Of a stretch of 64,000 nt of DNA, positions 16,895-26,519 are shown in pieces (position 1 is the first letter of the stretch; every line of letters begins with the position of its first letter). The notes under the pieces were generated by a model. It had not been told where the DNA came from and ran no database searches. It saw only the letters and a program-made list of their open reading frames with translations. Origin of the DNA: Desulfovibrio subterraneus (lineage in GTDB: Bacteria > Desulfobacterota > Desulfovibrionia > Desulfovibrionales > Desulfovibrionaceae); NCBI RefSeq assembly GCF_013340285.1, contig NZ_BLVO01000005.1:152941-216940 (forward strand). The letters are read 5' to 3'. A program made the position numbers and the translations under genes.

Positions 16895-17398
16895 CTAGCG
16901 CTTCTTCTTGCCATTGCTCGTGTCCGGGAACACGTGGACCAGGTGCGCTTTCTTGATATCGTTCCAGTGTACGGTGAGTACACCCTCTTCTTCGGGGAGT
17001 GAGAGCGTAACGTCTTCGCCGTTTACGCCCTGCAGGGTGCCCGGGAATTTGCGCCGACCGGAAAATTCGCCGTGCGGTTCACGCAGCACGACAACCACGG
17101 GGCTGCCGACATAGGCGGCCATCTGCGCAGCTGAGAAGAAGGGGCGCTCAAGGCCGGGAGAAGAGACTTCCAATATATATGCACCGGAAATTATATCCTC
17201 TACCTCAAGAGCCAGACCGGTGTGACGGGAAATATCCGCACACTGGTCTATGTTCACGCCTTCGGGGCCTTCCACGTAGATGCGCACCACGAGTCTGGGG
17301 CCTGCTCCGAGTTCGAGCCCCCACAGGGTGAGGTTCATGGATTCCACAATCGGTTCAACGATTGCGAGGATTCGTGAATGCCTAGTGCTGCCACTCAT
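16895..17398 (-). CDS. rimP: Ribosome maturation factor RimP
   Basis: A 167-aa 30S maturation factor and first gene of the rimP-nusA-ylxR-infB operon. The family core is visible: VRIYVEGPEGVNIDQCADIS, YILEVSSPGLERPF, and a C-terminal SH3-like domain (GTLQGVNGEDVTLSL) with a Lys/Arg tail. The nusA start is 45 bp downstream. Confidence 0.93.
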   Translation of the reverse strand: MSGSTRHSRILAIVEPIVESMNLTLWGLELGAGPRLVVRIYVEGPEGVNIDQCADISRHTGLALEVEDIISGAYILEVSSPGLERPFFSAAQMAAYVGSPVVVVLREPHGEFSGRRKFPGTLQGVNGEDVTLSLPEEEGVLTVHWNDIKKAHLVHVFPDTSNGKKKR

Positions 17399-17737
17399 GC
17401 TGCGATGTCCTTATACCTTGTTCGGCCAGGGGCCGCATGCCGTTGTCCGCGCATGCCGGTCCCTTGTGAATCTTAAAAAAAAATTGTGCTTCCCGAAGCT
17501 GGGGCAATAAAAAAAGGGGGCCCACACGGCCACCCCGGTCATTGCCGCCATGCGGCTACAGGATGTCTCGGCATAACTCGCTGAAAACGCGGACGTTTGT
17601 CAGAAAGTTGTCGGGGATGAATACACCACCCAACGCTGCCGAATCGATTTTTAATAACCTCTTCAGGTGGCTCTGTCAAGCGGTGCGGCTCTGCGTGAGC
17701 CTTCTGTTGCAATACTTTCAGGATGTTTCAGGAACCG
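17399..17737. promoter_or_regulatory. Intergenic region: rimP operon promoter and rrf2 operon end
   Basis: About 340 bp without a gene. The minus-strand promoter of the rimP operon must lie here; the A/T-rich stretch at 17470-17485 is the likeliest place, though no clear -35/-10 pair stands out. An imperfect GC stem followed by seven Ts on the minus strand (17507-17537) could end the hmc-rrf transcript. Nothing else recognised. Confidence 0.4.
17507..17537 (-). terminator. Possible terminator of the hmc-rrf operon
   Basis: On the minus strand, GGGGTGGCC GTGT GGGCCCCC is followed by TTTTTTTATT. The stem is imperfect (a bulge) but GC-rich with a good T-run. Confidence 0.5.
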
Positions 17738-18187
17738 TTATGCGCGGGGCGGAACGGAGTCGGGCTGGTTTTTCGGACAAAGGGATGTGTCGCGGATGAG
17801 ATCTGCAAGTGTAAAGGTGTTCAGCTTGTTGTACATGGCCTTTGCACCTTCTTCCCATATGGTACGGGTAAGACACACGTGCATGCGCGGACAGCAGTTC
17901 TGTCGTTCGTCGCAGTCGTAGCAGGGGGCGGTTTTCTCAAGCGAGTGAGCCACATCGCCTATGGGAATGTCCTTGGGATCTTTGGCCAGCACGTAGCCCC
18001 CGTGCGCACCCAGACGGCTCTTGATGTAGCCGTCCTTTTTGAGGACGCGCATGAGTTTTTCCAGATACTTCAGGGAAATTTCCTGCCGCAAGGCAATATC
18101 CTTGATGGAAACCGGGCCATCTTCCTGATTCATTGCTATGTCGAGCAGCATTCTGGTGCCGTAGCGGCTTCTTGTGGTCAACTTCAT
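17738..18187 (-). CDS. rrf2: Rrf2 family transcriptional regulator
   Basis: A 149-aa winged-helix regulator; the family takes its name from this gene of the Desulfovibrio hmc operon. The DNA-binding domain (SRYGTRMLLDIAM, ISLKYLEKLMRVLKKDGYIKS, LGAHGGYVLA) is followed by a Cys cluster (CYDCDERQNCCPRMHVC) of the kind that holds an Fe-S cluster in IscR-like members, so redox or Fe-S status may be sensed. It is the last gene of the hmc operon. The palindromes upstream of hmcA (25121-25179) are candidate targets for autogenous control. Confidence 0.95.
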   Translation of the reverse strand: MKLTTRSRYGTRMLLDIAMNQEDGPVSIKDIALRQEISLKYLEKLMRVLKKDGYIKSRLGAHGGYVLAKDPKDIPIGDVAHSLEKTAPCYDCDERQNCCPRMHVCLTRTIWEEGAKAMYNKLNTFTLADLIRDTSLCPKNQPDSVPPRA

Positions 18188-18247
18188 GCTAAGTCGGTTT
18201 TTGCTATCCTGTAGAAGTCCGGCAGGGCCGAAGCCCTGCCGGTGTGG

Positions 18248-18604
18248 TTATCCGGGAAAAGTATCGCGAATTATCCCGATGAGCTTCTCGGGGTCGAACG
18301 GCTTGTTCACGGTTGCAACCGCGTTGGGAATGGCATGGTGCAGTCCGGGCAGTCCGCAGATGAGAATGAACGGAGTCTGCGACATGCCGTTCAGTGCCAC
18401 CATATCCTTATAAAGCAGGGGGCCTGCTTCTCCGGGCATTTCCATGTCCAGTGTTATCAGGTCGGGCGGTTGTGCCGCTGCGTGGCGCACGGCCTGTTCG
18501 CGGCTGACCGCTCCTGTTGCTTCGTACCCTTGAGCCGTCAGGATGTTCACGAGATATTCGACGATGTTCTGGTCATCATCGACAACCATGATGCGTAAAG
18601 CCAT
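18248..18604 (-). CDS. rrf1: Rrf1 response-regulator receiver protein
   Basis: A 118-aa stand-alone receiver domain; start ATG 18604 behind AGGAGCGACC (the longer frame begins 21 bp earlier without a better site). The acidic pocket is D9-D11 (VVDDDQN), the phospho-acceptor is D53 (ITLDMEMPG) and the conserved Lys is in VNKPFD. There is no output domain. The neighbouring order hmcF-rrf1-rrf2 matches the known Desulfovibrio locus. How Rrf1 acts with Rrf2 is not shown by the sequence. Confidence 0.93.
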   Translation of the reverse strand: MALRIMVVDDDQNIVEYLVNILTAQGYEATGAVSREQAVRHAAAQPPDLITLDMEMPGEAGPLLYKDMVALNGMSQTPFILICGLPGLHHAIPNAVATVNKPFDPEKLIGIIRDTFPG

Positions 18605-18700
18605 GACGGTCGCTCCTGTTTGCACTGCGTGACAGACGAAGGGGCGCTGCCCTGCGGGCAGGAAATGCGCGGGGAGGCATGTGCCTCCCCGCGTCAGGCT

Positions 18701-20095
18701 CTATTCGTCTTCGTCTTCCTGCAGCTTCAGGTGATCGGGAATGATCGCCATCTTCAGGATCAGCGGCTTAAGGAAGGTCCAGCGGATGCCGATTTCAAAC
18801 TCTTCCTCAAGGTCGCGGATGGCGTCCCAGCAGTTGTGGCAGGGAGCCACAACCAGCTTGCAGCCGGTAGCGAGGATCTGGTCGCGCTTGGTCTTCAGCG
18901 CTTCGTTACGCTGATGACGGTATTTGCCGATACCGTTGAAGCCGCCGCCGCCACCGCAGCAGTAGTTGTGCTCGCGGTTGGGGGCCATTTCACGGAAGTC
19001 TTCGGCAATGTAACTCATGATCTCGCGGGTAATGTTCGCAAGGCCGTGGTTACGCACGTAGTTGCAGGAGTCCTGAAGGGTGACAGGCTCCTTGATCTTC
19101 TTGGTCGGGTCGATCTTGATCTTGCCCGTGCGCAGCGCCTCTGCGAGCCATTCCACGTAGTGGATGTAGGGTGCGGGCGTAAGGCCATCTTCACGTCCGG
19201 CCCAGTAGGGGCCTTCAATGACGGTGGCACGGTGCGCATGGCCGCATTCGGTACCCACGACGCGCTTGGGGCGCAGGCGTTCGATGGCGGCGTAGACGGT
19301 TTCCACCTGCTTCTTGCAGGCAGCCCAGTCACCGGCGAACATGGCAAGAGAGGTCTGTTCCCAGCCGGTGCTCGGCACGGTCCAGTTCTCACCCGCAAGG
19401 TGGAAGAGGATTGCCGCTTCCGCAAGGTCTTCCGGATAGTGCTTGGGTTCGCGGGCATTCAGGGTGTACATGATGTCCGCATCTTCCTTGTCTACCGGAA
19501 TTTCCAGGCCGGGCCATTCTTCGCCGTATTCGTCGGCCATCCATTCGCAGGTATCCACCCAATCTTCTTCGGTCACGTCCATCTGGGCGTTGTACACGCG
19601 GTGCATGCCGGAGCCGATCTTCATTTCCCACGGTACAAAACCCTGAGAGTAGAGAAGGCCGCGCAGGTAGCTGAACATGACGCCCATGTCGATGCCGTGG
19701 GGGCAGTACATGCCGCAACGGTTGCAGCAGGTGCACTGGGACCATGCAACGTCCACGCAGTGACGCATGAACTCGTTGCTCACATCGCCCTTTTTCTTGA
19801 CGATTTCGCCAAGGGTGGACTGGATCTTATATGCCGGAACCTGCTTGGGATCACGATCGCTTACGCGATACAGGAAGCAGGAGTCGGCGCACATGCCGCA
19901 GTGGGCACAGATTTCGAGCCAGGTGCGGATGCGCGATTTGCAGGTTTTTTCAAGGGTCGCAGCCAGCGCGGGAACATCCACGTCCAGCTTCTTCATTTCC
20001 TCGTAGTACTGCGCGCCGCCCTTGTCGCCAAGAAGGGCCTTGAGGTCTTCTTCGGTGTTGACGGGGCGCTTATTGCAGAAAATACCTTCAGGCAT
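18701..20095 (-). CDS. hmcF: HmcF, Fe-S (CCG-domain) subunit of the Hmc redox complex
   Basis: A 464-aa cytoplasmic-side Fe-S protein resembling HdrD/GlpC-type subunits. The N-terminal half has two 4Fe-4S motifs ([11 protein letters not shown] and [14 protein letters not shown]); the C-terminal half has two cysteine-rich CCG-type domains (NYCCGGGGG near residue 380, APCHNCWD). No signal peptide is visible. It is thought to pass electrons between the membrane subunits and a cytoplasmic partner. It starts 23 bp after hmcE. Confidence 0.95.
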   Translation of the reverse strand: MPEGIFCNKRPVNTEEDLKALLGDKGGAQYYEEMKKLDVDVPALAATLEKTCKSRIRTWLEICAHCGMCADSCFLYRVSDRDPKQVPAYKIQSTLGEIVKKKGDVSNEFMRHCVDVAWSQCTCCNRCGMYCPHGIDMGVMFSYLRGLLYSQGFVPWEMKIGSGMHRVYNAQMDVTEEDWVDTCEWMADEYGEEWPGLEIPVDKEDADIMYTLNAREPKHYPEDLAEAAILFHLAGENWTVPSTGWEQTSLAMFAGDWAACKKQVETVYAAIERLRPKRVVGTECGHAHRATVIEGPYWAGREDGLTPAPYIHYVEWLAEALRTGKIKIDPTKKIKEPVTLQDSCNYVRNHGLANITREIMSYIAEDFREMAPNREHNYCCGGGGGFNGIGKYRHQRNEALKTKRDQILATGCKLVVAPCHNCWDAIRDLEEEFEIGIRWTFLKPLILKMAIIPDHLKLQEDEDE

Positions 20096-20118
20096 TGGTT
20101 ACTCCTAGAGGCTCGCTG

Positions 20119-20799
20119 TTACCAGGGGAAGGCGTAGTTCCGCTTCATGCCGCCGCGCTTGATGCTGTAGTCCATGCCCAGCTGACCGCGGGACATGAAG
20201 AAGAGCACGATGTGCGAGAGCTTGGTGAAGGGAGCGATGATGAGCAGCAGTTCGCCGGTAAGGATGTGGGCAGTGATCCAGAAATCATAGGTGCCCCAGT
20301 GCATACGGGCGACAAAGCCGGTCACGAACGGTGCCACGGAAACAGCCAGAATGAACCAGTCATAAGGCGTGGTGAGAATGCGCACCTCGGTCAGGGCGAT
20401 GCGGCGCAGGGCCAGCATTACGCCGCCGATGATGGCGAGCACGGTCAGCACGTCTGCAACGATGGAAGGCAGCGCGGGCAGGCTGAAGCCGATAGCCTCT
20501 TCCAGCAGGACCTGGTGGCCCAGAAGGAACAGGGGAACCAGCACACCGCCGATGTGGAACAGGAAGAACGCGACAGCCATGAAGGGCTGGTCGCGCCAGC
20601 TGTACGTGCCACCGGGAATAAGCCAGCGGCGGATGGAGTGCAGGGCACCCTTGATACCGAGGGCCATATGGGGCTTGTAGGCAACGCGGTCGAGCTGCCA
20701 GTTCAGGCCCCTTACATACATGACGGCACGAAACGCGAGTCCCACGAAGAATACCGCGAGGGATATCAGCAGCATCGGTCCGGTAAGGAATCCAATCAT
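20119..20799 (-). CDS. hmcE: HmcE, integral membrane subunit of the Hmc complex
   Basis: A 226-aa protein with about five membrane helices, related to the DsrM/NarI cytochrome b group. Visible are the N-terminal helix (GPMLLISLAVFFVGLAFRAV), PFMAVAFFLFHIGGVLVPLF with a His that could bind haem b, and HILTGELLLIIAPFTKLSHI. It forms part of the membrane path linking periplasmic cytochrome HmcA with cytoplasmic HmcF. The next gene upstream is the tiny hmcD (39 bp). Confidence 0.93.
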   Translation of the reverse strand: MIGFLTGPMLLISLAVFFVGLAFRAVMYVRGLNWQLDRVAYKPHMALGIKGALHSIRRWLIPGGTYSWRDQPFMAVAFFLFHIGGVLVPLFLLGHQVLLEEAIGFSLPALPSIVADVLTVLAIIGGVMLALRRIALTEVRILTTPYDWFILAVSVAPFVTGFVARMHWGTYDFWITAHILTGELLLIIAPFTKLSHIVLFFMSRGQLGMDYSIKRGGMKRNYAFPW

Positions 20800-20838
20800 T
20801 GTCTTCTCCTTGTCTTGCTAATGCGTGCTACGCGCAAG

Positions 20839-20982
20839 CTAGTACTTCCGGATCTTCTCGTCTCTGCCGGTGATGAACAGCCAGTAGCCGACAAAGCTGA
20901 CCAGCGCCAGGCCCATCAGAATATAGACGATGGACTTGGTATGCAGCATGAAGTCGTGGAGGGTGTAGAAAATGTGTTCCAT
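20839..20982 (-). CDS. hmcD: HmcD, very small membrane subunit of the Hmc complex
   Basis: A 47-aa protein starting at ATG 20982 with GGAG a few bases upstream. It has one hydrophobic helix (SIVYILMGLALVSFVGYWLF) between a His-rich start (MEHIFYTLHDFMLH) and a basic end (RDEKIRKY). Size, place between hmcC and hmcE, and a single helix match HmcD of Desulfovibrio. It lies 18 bp from the hmcC stop and is easily missed by gene callers because of its length. Confidence 0.88.
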   Translation of the reverse strand: MEHIFYTLHDFMLHTKSIVYILMGLALVSFVGYWLFITGRDEKIRKY

Positions 20983-21000
20983 TGTTCTTTCTCCTTTGGC

Positions 21001-22161
21001 CTAGTGGGCGTCCTTGTACTCAGGATGCTCGTACAGAACAGGCATCTTGGTAGCAATGAACCGGTAGGTGGTGACGATCAGGGTTACAACGAAGATGGAG
21101 ATGCCCACTTCCATCCAGCTGGGGAAGTAGCGCTCAGCAGCGGGAAGCTGCCAGTTGAAGGCAATCATGCTCACGTTGAAACGGTTGATCACGATACCGA
21201 GCACGCCGAAGACAGAGGCGATGCGCACGAGCTTGAGGTTCTTTTCACGTACGCCGAGGGCGTAGAGGAAAGAGGGCAGTGCGACAAAACCGAACATTTC
21301 GACGAGGAACCATGCACCGTAACCGGTGGCAAGGTACTGCCAGTCGTTGTCCATGGTGATGTCGAACACCTTGATGAAGAAGTAGCCCAGCAGGATGAAG
21401 GAGGCGGCCTTGGCCATGCCGAAAGCTACGCCGTCGGCTTCCTTCAGGTGGGTTTCGTCCATCTTGTCGTGCATGCCCTTGTGTGCCAGCGTTCCTTCAA
21501 AGATGACCATGGAAGCACCTGCCACCATGGAAGACATGAAGAAGAACACGGGCAGGAAGCTGGAATACCACAGCGGGTGCAGCTTGCCGGGGGCGATGAG
21601 GAAGAGCGCGCCGAGCGAGCTCTGGTGCATGGTGGAAAGAACCACGCCGAGAATGGTCAGGGGCAGAGTCAGCCTGATCACGAAGTTACGGATCTTGCGG
21701 AAGCCCAGCCATTCCAGAGCGGCGGGAGACCATTCCACGAACAACACGGTCACGTACGTGGCAACGCACAGACCCACTTCGAACAGAAGCGAGGTGGTAC
21801 CCTGCGAGTATACCAGCGGATAAGGCAGGCGCCACGGATGACCAAGGTCGTACATCAGGGCTACAACAACGAAGAAGTAGCCGAGGAAGGCCGTGGTAAT
21901 GGCGGGACGCACTGCGGAATGATAGCGCTTGAGCCCGAAAAGGTAGCAGGATGCGGAGGTTACGTACCCGCCGGCGGCGAGTGCTACGCCGCACATGAGG
22001 TCAAACCCGATCCAGATGCCCCAGGGGTTGTTGTCGTCAAGATTGGTGACAGCACCGATCCCTTTGTAGAAGCGCAGGAACGTAAGCACCAGACCGCCGG
22101 CAAGGATGAAGGCGGTAAGAACGTTGCCCGGCGTCCAGAATGATTTCTGGTTATTGCTCAT
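21001..22161 (-). CDS. hmcC: HmcC, NrfD-type integral membrane subunit
   Basis: A 386-aa NrfD/PsrC-like polytopic protein with roughly ten membrane helices (e.g. VLTAFILAGGLVLTFLRF, ALAAGGYVTSASCYLFGL, FFFMSSMVAGASMVI). Such subunits accept quinol or quinone electrons beside an HmcB-type ferredoxin. It begins immediately after hmcB: the hmcB stop ends at 22162 and this gene starts at 22161, so translation is probably coupled. Confidence 0.94.
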   Translation of the reverse strand: MSNNQKSFWTPGNVLTAFILAGGLVLTFLRFYKGIGAVTNLDDNNPWGIWIGFDLMCGVALAAGGYVTSASCYLFGLKRYHSAVRPAITTAFLGYFFVVVALMYDLGHPWRLPYPLVYSQGTTSLLFEVGLCVATYVTVLFVEWSPAALEWLGFRKIRNFVIRLTLPLTILGVVLSTMHQSSLGALFLIAPGKLHPLWYSSFLPVFFFMSSMVAGASMVIFEGTLAHKGMHDKMDETHLKEADGVAFGMAKAASFILLGYFFIKVFDITMDNDWQYLATGYGAWFLVEMFGFVALPSFLYALGVREKNLKLVRIASVFGVLGIVINRFNVSMIAFNWQLPAAERYFPSWMEVGISIFVVTLIVTTYRFIATKMPVLYEHPEYKDAH

Positions 22162-23271
22162 TTATGCTTCCTCCTCCGGGGAATTCCCGGCGTCGGTGTC
22201 TTCTGCTTCGGCAGGAGCCTGCATGGCGGCGAGCTTTTCGTCGAAAGACTGCTGGGCTTCGGCAACGGCCTTCTTCACCTCGCGGTCAACAGCGGCAGCC
22301 TTGTCCTTGGCAGCCTTGTCCAGCGCGGTCTTCATGGCGTTGTCTGCATCGGCCTTGGTCTTGTCGATGGCTTCGCGAACTGCGTCGGCCTGTTCTTCCG
22401 CAGCGATCTTTTCCTTACGCTTGCTGATGCCGTAGGCACCTGCCAGCAGTACGGGCCAGATACCCACAACCATGGGAACCGCACCCAGTGCGCCGGAGGT
22501 AAGCTCGGGCGCGGAGGTCTTGCCCACTACGGGCATGCCCAGCTCGGTGTGCGGCACGGCAGACAGGTACAGCCAGCTGGTGCCGCCTGCTTCCTTTTCG
22601 CCGTAGATGTGGTTCTCGTAGCGCTCGGGGTACTTGCGGATGCGGTCACGGGCAATGGCGAGAAGGTCCTCGCGTCTGCCGAAGGTGAGCGCTTCCTTGG
22701 GGCACTTTTCAACGCAGCCGGGCAGCTTGCCTTCCTGAATACGGGGATGGCACATGGTGCACTTCTGCACCAGCGGATCCAGCGGATCATCGTATTCGAA
22801 GGTGGGCACGCCGAAGGGACATGCGACCATGCAGTAGCGGCAGCCGACACACAGGTCGCCGTTGTAGGTAACGGAACCGTCAGGATTCTTGGTGAACGCC
22901 TTGACGAAGCAGGCGGACGCACAAGCGGGTTCCTGACAGTGGTTACACTGCTGCTTGCGGAAGATGGGATGATCAAGACCGGCGGTGTTGTACTTGTTCA
23001 CAACGGTGTAGGTCTTGGCATCGGTTCTGCGCTTGGTGTCCAGCACGGTCAGGTCGTCATAGGCGACCTCGGGCTTGGGCAGATTGTTCACCTCTGCACA
23101 GGCCTGCTCGCATTTGCGGCAGCCGATGCAGCGGGTGCTGTCATGCAGGACGCCCATGGCGTCCGGATAACCGTTGAAGGTGTGGGTTCCTGCGGCCTTG
23201 ACCTTGGTTGCGCCCATGGCAGAGGCAAGACCGGCACCACCCAACAGGCTCAGGAATTTTCTGCGATCCAT
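22162..23271 (-). CDS. hmcB: HmcB, periplasmic-facing 4x[4Fe-4S] ferredoxin subunit
   Basis: A 369-aa protein with an RR signal ([20 protein letters not shown]) typical of Tat export. It carries four ferredoxin-like cysteine motifs: [38 protein letters not shown] and CTMCHPRIQ...CVEKCP. A hydrophobic segment near residue 265 ([20 protein letters not shown]) could anchor it. The last ~80 residues are an Ala/Lys/Glu/Asp-rich helix, probably coiled coil. It bridges the cytochrome HmcA and the NrfD-like HmcC. Confidence 0.95.
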   Translation of the reverse strand: MDRRKFLSLLGGAGLASAMGATKVKAAGTHTFNGYPDAMGVLHDSTRCIGCRKCEQACAEVNNLPKPEVAYDDLTVLDTKRRTDAKTYTVVNKYNTAGLDHPIFRKQQCNHCQEPACASACFVKAFTKNPDGSVTYNGDLCVGCRYCMVACPFGVPTFEYDDPLDPLVQKCTMCHPRIQEGKLPGCVEKCPKEALTFGRREDLLAIARDRIRKYPERYENHIYGEKEAGGTSWLYLSAVPHTELGMPVVGKTSAPELTSGALGAVPMVVGIWPVLLAGAYGISKRKEKIAAEEQADAVREAIDKTKADADNAMKTALDKAAKDKAAAVDREVKKAVAEAQQSFDEKLAAMQAPAEAEDTDAGNSPEEEA

Positions 23272-23289
23272 AACTGATCCTCCCGGGTC

Positions 23290-24897
23290 CTAGTTAGTGC
23301 GCTCGGCGTGACATTCCTTGCACGCCGTGGCCTTGGGCTTTTCAAGCTTCATGGCTGCGTGGCAGCCCATGCACTGCTGATGGTATGCAGCCTTCAGGCC
23401 GGGGCGGTCGCCCTTGTCGGCTTCGAAAGGCTTGCCGTGGCAGCTCTGACACTTGGGCGGCGTCTTGCTGACGGGGCTGTTATGATGGCAGCCCTGGCAG
23501 AAGGTGCCGGGATCGGTGTGGAAGCTTGCAGCCATCTTGTTGCCGGCCACTGCTGCGATCATGGTCTTCACGATCTTGCGGTGGGGCATCTTGGAAGGCT
23601 CGTACTTGTCGGCAATGGCGCCGATTTCAACGAACTCGGGAATGTCCTCGTCGCCGTAGACAGGCATGGTGGTCGGGCGTGCGCTCACAAGAGCGGATGC
23701 TGCGGCCAGCTTCTGATCCTTGTCCATGGCAGCCAGTTCATCACCCTTGGGAGCGTTCTTCTCGTGGCAGGTAGCACAGGACTGCTCGGAAGGAGCGGCC
23801 TTGGGCATCAGGCTGTGGCAGCCGGCACAGGAAGGATCGGTCTTGGCGGTGTTATGGCAGCCCACGCAGGAAGTCTTGCTCTTGACGGCGTGCATTGCCT
23901 GTTCCAGCTGAACGAAATTGCCTTCTTTCTTGCCTGCCACGGTGTGGCATTCAGTACAGGAGGCGATCTTTTCATGGTGACAGGTGCGGCAGTTGTCCAG
24001 AGAGGCTTCGTGCAGCTTGTGGTTGAAGGCCACTGCGGGCAGCTTTGCCTTCTTCAGGTCGTCAGCAACAACGAGGGTGGCATCAGGCTGGCCGCGTTCG
24101 AGACGGGGCACTTCCGTAACCACTTTGTACTGCTTCTGCGCTTCGGCGGTGTGGCAACCTGCACAGGTGACGGGACCGGTATCACCGGTGGTCTTCACGT
24201 GGCAGAGCACACAGGATTCGTGAGCGGCAACCTTGAAGGCGGGCTTCATCTTGTCAGCGCCTTCGGCAACGGGAGTAGGCTCGCTCTTATGACAGGCGCG
24301 GCAGGAATCTTCGGTATTCTTCTTCCATTCGGCCTTCTTGGTAGCGGGATCATACACGTGGTGGCATGCGCCACAGTTCACATCCTGTCCTGCAACCTTG
24401 ATGGTCTTGGCGGAAATGTGACGGTAATGCAGGGACTTATCCATTCCCACTTCCTTCCATGCGGAAGCATCTGCGGGATTGGGATTGTGACAGGCGCGGC
24501 ATTCGCCTTCCTGCGGTCCCGTGTTGTTGCCTGCGGCAGCCTGTTCGGCATGGCAGGCGAAACAGTTAGTGTGATAGAGTTTCTTGAGTTCTTCTGCGCT
24601 ACCGTCCTCGGTGCGCATGAACTTAAGAGACATTTTACCATCCTGCGTTTTGTGACAAGCGGAGCAATCTTTGTTCAACTTTTTCATTGCTTCCGTATGC
24701 AGGTCATGGCGATAGGTAACAGCCGGCAACTCGGTGTTCCCCATTTTCCCGATCACATCGATGGTGACGATGTCAGCATAGCTACCGGCAGAGGATACCT
24801 CGGCCTTGGAGCTCCGCGCCTCGTGTCCCCAGACCGAGACGAGTGCTACCGCAACCAGCAGTCCCGCCCATCGCAGCAGTGATCTTCCTTTCATCAT
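23290..24897 (-). CDS. hmcA: HmcA, high-molecular-weight 16-haem cytochrome c
   Basis: A 535-aa periplasmic multihaem cytochrome. I count sixteen CxxCH motifs, from CSACHKTQ to CKECHAER, which is the number known for HmcA. It has an N-terminal signal peptide (about residues 1-30, LLRWAGLLVAVALVSVWG). Many extra His residues give bis-His ligation, as in class III cytochromes. It takes electrons from periplasmic hydrogenases via type I tetrahaem cytochrome and passes them to the HmcB-F membrane complex. It is the first gene of the operon; the 520-bp region upstream holds the promoter and the palindrome cluster. Confidence 0.97.
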   Translation of the reverse strand: MMKGRSLLRWAGLLVAVALVSVWGHEARSSKAEVSSAGSYADIVTIDVIGKMGNTELPAVTYRHDLHTEAMKKLNKDCSACHKTQDGKMSLKFMRTEDGSAEELKKLYHTNCFACHAEQAAAGNNTGPQEGECRACHNPNPADASAWKEVGMDKSLHYRHISAKTIKVAGQDVNCGACHHVYDPATKKAEWKKNTEDSCRACHKSEPTPVAEGADKMKPAFKVAAHESCVLCHVKTTGDTGPVTCAGCHTAEAQKQYKVVTEVPRLERGQPDATLVVADDLKKAKLPAVAFNHKLHEASLDNCRTCHHEKIASCTECHTVAGKKEGNFVQLEQAMHAVKSKTSCVGCHNTAKTDPSCAGCHSLMPKAAPSEQSCATCHEKNAPKGDELAAMDKDQKLAAASALVSARPTTMPVYGDEDIPEFVEIGAIADKYEPSKMPHRKIVKTMIAAVAGNKMAASFHTDPGTFCQGCHHNSPVSKTPPKCQSCHGKPFEADKGDRPGLKAAYHQQCMGCHAAMKLEKPKATACKECHAERTN

Positions 24898-25417
24898 AGT
24901 GGCAGTCCTTTCGATGAAATTACAAACACGTCCTTCAGACTTCCCTCAGCCGATCGCCCTTCGCTCCGGTTCCCTGCGGAACGGCGGGACAGGTTGTAAC
25001 CTTGCTGCATAGAAACGTGACAACAAGCTGGCAACTTGCTGTCATAACAGGCTATTCCATGCTGCTCATATCCTTTTGTCTACCTTGCGGGGCAAGCCCT
25101 TACAGGGTGGAACAAACCCATACCGTGTAGCGGTAAAAACCTACCATGTTGGTATGAGTTAAATCCTACCCATCAGGTAGGCGAAATGACTATGTGCGTC
25201 AAGGACAATTTTAGATTTTGCCGACAAGACTACGCGTGGATAATTGGCTGATTTAATTGGGATCATGATTGGTCAGATGACCAGTCCGGATGCGCCTAAC
25301 TGTTCAAGAAGCAAGGCGCGGGAAGGGTTATGTACGACTCCGGTAGGAAATGATTCGCACCCGGAGGAAGGTGAAAAAAATCTTGGGGAAAGAGATAAAA
25401 AGGAAGGGAAAGGCGGA
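24898..25417 (-). promoter_or_regulatory. hmc operon promoter region
   Basis: A 520-bp gene-free stretch between the hmcA start and the stop of the next gene, both on the minus strand. Its main content is the cluster of three TACC/GGTA palindromes at 25121-25179, 220-280 bp upstream of hmcA. The A/T-rich stretch on either side (25135-25260) is the likely core promoter, implying a long untranslated leader. No sigma54 -24/-12 element seen. Confidence 0.55.
25121..25179. promoter_or_regulatory. Three tandem TACC...GGTA palindromes, candidate Rrf2-family operators
   Basis: Site 1 (25121-25135) is TACCG-TGTAG-CGGTA, site 2 (25142-25154) TACC-ATGTT-GGTA, site 3 (25167-25179) TACC-CATCA-GGTA. Centres lie 20 and 25 bp apart. 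Short dyads of this size suit a dimeric winged-helix regulator, and rrf2 is in the operon itself. Binding is inferred. Confidence 0.55.
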
Positions 25418-26356
25418 TTAATGCCAGAGAATGTGGCCGAGCACGGTTTCAGCCAGATCCGTGCCGGTAAGATCGCGGATGGTGCGTATGCCGCCGGGGC
25501 TGAGCACATTGAATTCAATGACGTAGGGGAAGACAAGGTCGATGCCCGCGAAGGATACCCCCCTCTCCATGAGCCATGTGCCGAGCCGTGCGCACAGGGC
25601 AGCTTCATCCGCCGTGAGGGAATATGGTTCGCTGCTGGCCCCCTGCGCCAGATTGGTACGGTGGTCGTGCACGGCCTTGCGTCTGTACTGACCCACCACC
25701 TTGCCCGCAGCCATGAGCACGCGCACCTCGCCCTGCCGTATTTCCGGCACATAGCGCTGCAGCAGGCAGTAGCGGCCTTCGCCGTTGCCGGTCATGTTAT
25801 GCAGAATGGCCCGTGCGTTGGTGTCCGTGCGGGAAATGAGAAACACATCACGGCCGAAGGCTTCCGCCGGGGGTTTGACAATCCATTTCTCGTCCGCAGG
25901 CGCATCGGGAGAGGCAACCACGGACCACAGGTAGTCCGCGTCGCATGAGGCGTAGGTTTCCGGATAGCGGAATACATCGCCCATGCCAGCCATGTAGTAC
26001 TTGCTGTTCAGGTGCATGAGCGCGTCCACGGAATTGGCCACGGGGGTGGTTTCCGCGAGCAGGCGCAGCAGTTGCAGCTTGTCGAGAAAGGCTCCGCGCC
26101 TGCCGAAGCTGAGCACTTGCACGTGGTCGAAATCACGCAGCGGCATGTTCTGCGGTTCGGGGGCAATGTGCAGTTCGCCGGATTTCGTCAGCGAGGGCGC
26201 GTAGGTATCGCACACCACCATGCCGTTGCGCAGCCCCAGCGTGTCCATGGCCCCGAAACGAGGAGCCAGCCCCATGCGCAGAGCTGCGCGGGCGAATTCA
26301 ACGCCGTTTTCCGGATCGTCAAAGGGACTGCGGACAAGAAGGCAGATGGTGGTCAT
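25418..26356 (-). CDS. Glutathione-synthetase-like ATP-grasp protein
   Basis: A 312-aa ATP-grasp enzyme resembling GshB/RimK-type ligases, which join a carboxylate to an amine via acyl-phosphate. Visible are ANSVDALMHLNSKYYM (start of the ATP-grasp fold), EKWIVKPPAEAFGRDVFLIS (ATP lysine and glycine-rich loop), a long QRYVPEIRQGEVRVLMAAGK strand pair, and the metal-binding end VIEFNVLSPGGI. GshB has a similar length and the NVxSP motif. Substrate is not certain; no gshA is nearby. Confidence 0.75.
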   Translation of the reverse strand: MTTICLLVRSPFDDPENGVEFARAALRMGLAPRFGAMDTLGLRNGMVVCDTYAPSLTKSGELHIAPEPQNMPLRDFDHVQVLSFGRRGAFLDKLQLLRLLAETTPVANSVDALMHLNSKYYMAGMGDVFRYPETYASCDADYLWSVVASPDAPADEKWIVKPPAEAFGRDVFLISRTDTNARAILHNMTGNGEGRYCLLQRYVPEIRQGEVRVLMAAGKVVGQYRRKAVHDHRTNLAQGASSEPYSLTADEAALCARLGTWLMERGVSFAGIDLVFPYVIEFNVLSPGGIRTIRDLTGTDLAETVLGHILWH

Positions 26357-26519
26357 GGTTGTATGAAGGTTACCTGTTTATGAGTTAGTCGCTGGATTGT
26401 ATAGACTATCAGCGCCTTCATGAAGTCTTTTTTATGCTATCGGGTTGCGGTTGATCTGTGCGGGGGGCGCACCTGATGCGCATCCTCGCCAAGACACAAT
26501 GCTCACATGCTCCGGTTCC

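Noticed and set aside
18620..24882. Long plus-strand open frames opposite hmcF, hmcE-C and hmcA
   Set aside because: All are shadows; the minus-strand genes carry clear Fe-S, haem and membrane motifs.
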